From DASZZV01 sp035544835 (GTDB lineage: Bacteria > Acidobacteriota > Thermoanaerobaculia > Gp7-AA8), in contig DASZZV010000019.1 in the NCBI GenBank assembly GCA_035544835.1, forward strand, positions 1-9,198: 9,198 nucleotides of DNA, read 5' to 3'. Within the stretch, counting starts at the first letter, position 1, and every line of letters begins with the position of its first letter. The position numbers were made by a program, and so were the translations under genes. The notes under the pieces were generated by a model, which had not been told where the DNA came from, did not search any database, and saw only the letters and a list, made by a program, of their open reading frames with translations. Below, in pieces: positions 6,564 through 9,198 of the stretch.

Positions 6564-6935
6564 CTACGCCAACTTCAGACCGTATTTCGAGAAATGGCGA
6601 AAGTCACGATCGTGCGTGATGAGCTGCAGGTGATGATCGATGCATGACTGAGCAATGAGCACGTCGGCGAGCTTCGCCTTGCGTTTTGCCTTGATCAACT
6701 GTGCTCGCAACAGACCAGCGCGGTGCCAGTAATGCTCATGGATGTCGAGGACAGGAAGGCCCGAGATGTCGCCGATCAAGTCTGCCGGCAGAGAAGGATC
6801 ACTGAGAACTTCGCAGAGAACCATCGGCGGCAACATGGCCCGTCCGTGTTCGATCGCTTCCCGTACGGCATTGACGTCCGTACCGCTCTCGCCGGCGAGG
6901 AAGCGTCGAAGCGAGCTCGTATCGATGGCAATCAA
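6564..6935 (-). CDS. VapC-like PIN-domain toxin (ribonuclease)
   Basis: A PIN-domain protein of 123 residues, probably the RNase toxin of a type II toxin-antitoxin pair. The acidic metal-binding residues are in the usual order: Asp5 (IAIDTS), Glu42 (LCEVLSD), Asp91 (LADVLIA) and Asp109 in THDRDF (107-112), followed by Asp111. The start is decided by context. A TTG at 6935-6933 overlaps the antitoxin stop as TTGA and gives the N-terminus MIAIDTS typical of VapC, with GGAG upstream. An in-frame ATG at 6968 would add 11 residues, and the frame stays open to a start at 7001. VapC toxins cut tRNA or rRNA; the target here is not readable. It ends 17 bases from the convergent purA stop. Confidence 0.85.
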   Translation of the reverse strand: MIAIDTSSLRRFLAGESGTDVNAVREAIEHGRAMLPPMVLCEVLSDPSLPADLIGDISGLPVLDIHEHYWHRAGLLRAQLIKAKRKAKLADVLIAQSCIDHHLQLITHDRDFRHFSKYGLKLA

Positions 6936-7138
6936 TCCTTTCGAAGCTCCTCGAGGCTCGTCGACCATTTCACCTTGCCGGACCAGCGCGCCAACTTCCA
7001 CCAGGCCTGCTGGTTCGCACGCAGTTCCAGGGACTTGCGAATCACGTCAGTGACGCCTTCTCCTTTTGCCGTAGCGCGCTCGAGCACATCCGCGGGAACT
7101 TCAACGGTGATCTTACGAGTCTTGAACTGGCGCGCCAT
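6932..7138 (-). CDS. VapB-like ribbon-helix-helix antitoxin
   Basis: A 68-residue protein whose N-terminal part (ITVEVPADVLERA, about 9-21) has the pattern of a ribbon-helix-helix strand and first helix, followed by GVTDVIRKSLEL as the second helix. The tail (about 43-68), with WW and a charged end, would bind and block the toxin. It precedes the PIN-domain gene, and the stop and start overlap by four bases, a typical antitoxin-toxin arrangement with coupled translation. The ATG at 7136-7138 is favoured over an in-frame ATG at 7159, because the promoter -10 box lies between them. It probably represses its own operon through the palindrome at 7137-7159. Confidence 0.8.
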   Translation of the reverse strand: MARQFKTRKITVEVPADVLERATAKGEGVTDVIRKSLELRANQQAWWKLARWSGKVKWSTSLEELRKD

Positions 7139-7159
7139 GCTGGCCCAGTATACCAGCAT
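7137..7159 (-). promoter_or_regulatory. vapBC promoter with operator-like palindrome
   Basis: ATGCTGG and CCAGCAT form a perfect 7-base inverted repeat with a 9-base spacer. Within the spacer, on the minus strand, lies TATACT (7152-7147), preceded by TGG, giving the extended -10 TGGTATACT. The hexamer ends eight bases before the vapB ATG, so transcription should start at or next to the start codon. A bound repressor would cover the -10 box. No convincing -35 box is seen. Confidence 0.5.
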
Positions 7160-7233
7160 TCGTTACAAGCGTTGCGGCCAGTGCTCGAGCTCCGAAATCT
7201 CCACCGTTACTGGGATCTCTTCGCAGCTGGGGA

Positions 7234-9033
7234 TCACTCATGTGTCGAAGGTGGCGGTCCCCACGACAGGGCCCGCAGCCGTACCGATACGGTCCGCCCT
7301 GATGCTTCCTTCAACGTCGCCGAGGACCGGAGCGATAGCGCTGCGGGCCGGCCACTTGCGATCAGGTCGTACGTCCTCGACACTCTGCCTCGCGCCTTCA
7401 TGATGCGGTCGAGGTGCCGGCCATCGAGAACGACATCGAGTGCCACGCCCGAGGTGAGCTCAGCCGGCACCGCAAACTCGATTGCCAATCGCGTCTTCCC
7501 GGTCATGGCGGGGAGCCGTGTCTCCGCGCTTTCCCCCATCCATCGCCAGACCTCAGAGCCGGTTCGTTCCGGAGGAAACCATCCCCTGCCCCACTCCGCC
7601 CTTTGAATCGACGGGCTGGCGACGACATCAAAGTAATGATGTCGCGCGATTTTCCAGAGAGAACCGCGGGGGCGCGAAAAGCGAGCGCCCGGTCGCCACT
7701 CCCCTTCAGAGAGCAGGAAGGCATCAGGCACATCATCCAGGGCAATGGCATTGGCGTCGTGCACGTGAATGAACCTGAAATCCGGCAGGTAGTAGTCATG
7801 AAACGGGGTCATTCCAAAGCCGAGAAGAAGTGAATTCTTTTGCGGCTGCAAATGGGTCCTGACCCAGTTCACGGCCGCGATTGGGGGCGAGTCGGTGGTC
7901 CGCACGATGTGCAACGGCCGCCAGGCGAAACTGATGAAGCCGCTGACGATGATGACCGTTGTGGTCACGGCGAAGAGAGCCCGCCCCCGCCCCAGCAGCC
8001 CGGCGGTCATGCCGATCCCGATCGCGCCGAGCAGCGCGAACAGCGGCATGTAGGCAACGGCGAAACGGGAAATGCTGAAGCGGTCGAGCATGAGCCAGGC
8101 GAGGAGGCAGAAAGGGCCGAAAATCAGGGCCAACAGGATCTGAGGCGCCTGACGCCGAGCGATGGCGCCCCCCGTTGCGATCAGCACGAAAAGCGACACG
8201 ACATATCCGGCTCCCAGATACTGGTACTGTCGAAAAAAGAAGTCCCAGAAAAGAATGTGTAGCGGCGCTCGCGACGGACTGTGGAAGGAGTCATTGGCAA
8301 GGATGTAGGTGCGATGTTCCGACACCGCCGTTGAAAACCGCTGCCACGATCCCGTCTCAACCACTGCCCCGCCGAAGAAGAGCGTGACGACCGCGCCGAC
8401 GATCGCCAGCGCCATCACCACTTCAGACGGACGCCGGCGTCGAGTCCAGGCTGCCCACAGGAATGGGAGGGCGCCAACGAGCAGGTTCTGAGGCCGGACG
8501 GCGATTGCGCATCCAAACAACAGCGCCCCCAGCCAGAACGCCCGGAGTGATCGCCTGCCTCGAAGCATCATCGCGACAGCGAGCACGCTGAGGACGAGCG
8601 AAGAGACATCGCTGAAGGCCGTTCCGCTGTAGAACCAGACGTTGGGAAAGAAGCAACAAAGCAGGCCACCGAGCATTGCCTGCAGCGGCTTCATGCCGAC
8701 CTCACGACCCAGATCGACCACCGCCGGAAAAAGAAGCATTGATGCGCCGACGGTCAGGAACTGCAGCGCGCGGAAGTCTGAGCCCGTGAAGAGGCGAAAC
8801 AACTTGCCGAGGGCAATGAAGAATGGAAATCCCGGCGGATGCGGGTGGTGAGCGGCGACGTCGTAATGACGAAGCGCCAGACAGAACAGCATCTCGTCCC
8901 AGTCCCAGGGCGACCTGGCAATCGCCAGCAGCCGGCTCGCCGCGGTGAGCAGAGCGAGGACGGCGTACGAAGTGAGCTGGCGGGTCGTCAACGGGGCTGG
9001 AGCAATCGGTTCGTGGTCGAGTAGCAACCGCAT
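7234..9033 (-). CDS. GT39/GT-C-type membrane glycosyltransferase with C-terminal soluble domain
   Basis: A 599-residue protein with about ten hydrophobic segments between residues 20 and 370 and a soluble region after about 375. The N-terminal layout is that of GT-C enzymes related to ArnT and protein mannosyltransferases: a first membrane segment, then WDWDEM (Asp46-Glu47) as the likely catalytic or metal site, then HHPHPPGFP (62-70), a motif of this superfamily. They use polyprenyl-phosphate sugars on the periplasmic face. The C-terminal part has GWFPPE and WRWMG near 484-500, then strand-like stretches ending near 590, suggesting a beta-sandwich module. Substrate is unknown. The frame is open to 9177, but that extension is translated repeat DNA. 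The ATG at 9031-9033 has GAGG four bases upstream. An ATG at 9075 is possible but lacks such a site. Confidence 0.8.
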   Translation of the reverse strand: MRLLLDHEPIAPAPLTTRQLTSYAVLALLTAASRLLAIARSPWDWDEMLFCLALRHYDVAAHHPHPPGFPFFIALGKLFRLFTGSDFRALQFLTVGASMLLFPAVVDLGREVGMKPLQAMLGGLLCCFFPNVWFYSGTAFSDVSSLVLSVLAVAMMLRGRRSLRAFWLGALLFGCAIAVRPQNLLVGALPFLWAAWTRRRRPSEVVMALAIVGAVVTLFFGGAVVETGSWQRFSTAVSEHRTYILANDSFHSPSRAPLHILFWDFFFRQYQYLGAGYVVSLFVLIATGGAIARRQAPQILLALIFGPFCLLAWLMLDRFSISRFAVAYMPLFALLGAIGIGMTAGLLGRGRALFAVTTTVIIVSGFISFAWRPLHIVRTTDSPPIAAVNWVRTHLQPQKNSLLLGFGMTPFHDYYLPDFRFIHVHDANAIALDDVPDAFLLSEGEWRPGARFSRPRGSLWKIARHHYFDVVASPSIQRAEWGRGWFPPERTGSEVWRWMGESAETRLPAMTGKTRLAIEFAVPAELTSGVALDVVLDGRHLDRIMKARGRVSRTYDLIASGRPAALSLRSSATLKEASGRTVSVRLRALSWGPPPSTHE

Positions 9034-9087
9034 GCTGCCTCGCAACGTACCAGACGCCGCCAATGAACCTCTCATAGGTTTTTGTGT

Positions 9088-9198
9088 GGCACAGGCACTC
9101 TTGCCTGTGTGTCGGCCGTCGAGGCCGACTTCCCTGTTGAATTGCAGCAGAAACGCCGCGGCTCGACGCCGCGGCACACAGGCAAGAGTGCCTGTGCC
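9088..9198. repeat. REPIN/MITE-like element: four hairpins with 24-base terminal inverted repeats
   Basis: Bases 9088-9111 and 9175-9198 are perfect inverted copies over 24 bases. Each arm is a hairpin: CACAGGCA-CTCT-TGCCTGTG (9090-9109) and CACAGGCA-AGAG-TGCCTGTG (9177-9196). Between them lie GTCGGCC-GTCGA-GGCCGAC (9111-9129) and GCCGCGGC-TCGAC-GCCGCGGC (9155-9175). The window stops at the end of the right arm, so the element may extend further. It lies upstream of the GT-C gene. It has no coding capacity and looks like a non-autonomous REPIN- or MITE-type element. Confidence 0.7.

Noticed and set aside
7139..7233. Possible RNA gene or terminator between the GT-C gene and vapB
   Set aside because: Only short palindromes such as GCTCGAGC are seen. 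There is no stable stem with a T-run and no tRNA-like fold.
9034..9177. N-terminal extension of the GT-C gene to a start at 9177 (adds 48 residues)
   Set aside because: Most of the added sequence is translated from the terminal inverted-repeat element (peptide HTGKSACAT), a known kind of false N-terminus. The ATG at 9033 has its own GAGG site and is followed by the normal first membrane segment.

Overview
This is a G+C-rich bacterial chromosome segment carrying eight protein genes and three kinds of short palindromic repeat. The gene content is mostly housekeeping and catabolic. The repeats are of the REP type often seen between genes in Acidobacteriota and similar environmental genomes. An acidobacterial or comparable soil or sediment origin is therefore my best guess, but nothing here proves the phylum.

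Layout. Bases 1-275 hold no gene. They contain several copies of a small hairpin repeat, lying downstream of kbl. kbl (276-1460, minus) encodes glycine C-acetyltransferase. A two-hairpin REPIN-like element (1521-1610) separates it from a minus-strand cluster that reads hutH (histidine ammonia-lyase, 3639-5150), a GT87-like membrane glycosyltransferase (2363-3655) and a cysteine dioxygenase (1663-2307). hutH diverges from purA (adenylosuccinate synthetase, 5242-6546, plus) across 91 bases that hold two back-to-back sigma70-type promoters. purA converges on a small vapBC-type toxin-antitoxin pair (6564-7138, minus). A long membrane glycosyltransferase of the GT39/GT-C type (7234-9033, minus) follows. 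The window ends in a 111-base element (9088-9198) made of four hairpins with perfect 24-base terminal inverted repeats.

How the genes work together. Kbl, cysteine dioxygenase and HutH each act on an amino acid (threonine/glycine, cysteine, histidine). Each stands apart from its usual partners: no tdh, no hutU or hutI, and no taurine genes are visible. PurA belongs to AMP synthesis. The two multi-spanning glycosyltransferases probably use polyprenyl-phosphate sugars at the membrane, with unknown acceptors. vapBC has an operator-like palindrome around its own -10 box and a toxin start (TTG) that overlaps the antitoxin stop.

I found no clearly new multi-gene system. The most interesting material is the set of palindromic repeats, two of which show compensatory base changes, and the signs that purA and vapB transcripts are leaderless or nearly so.
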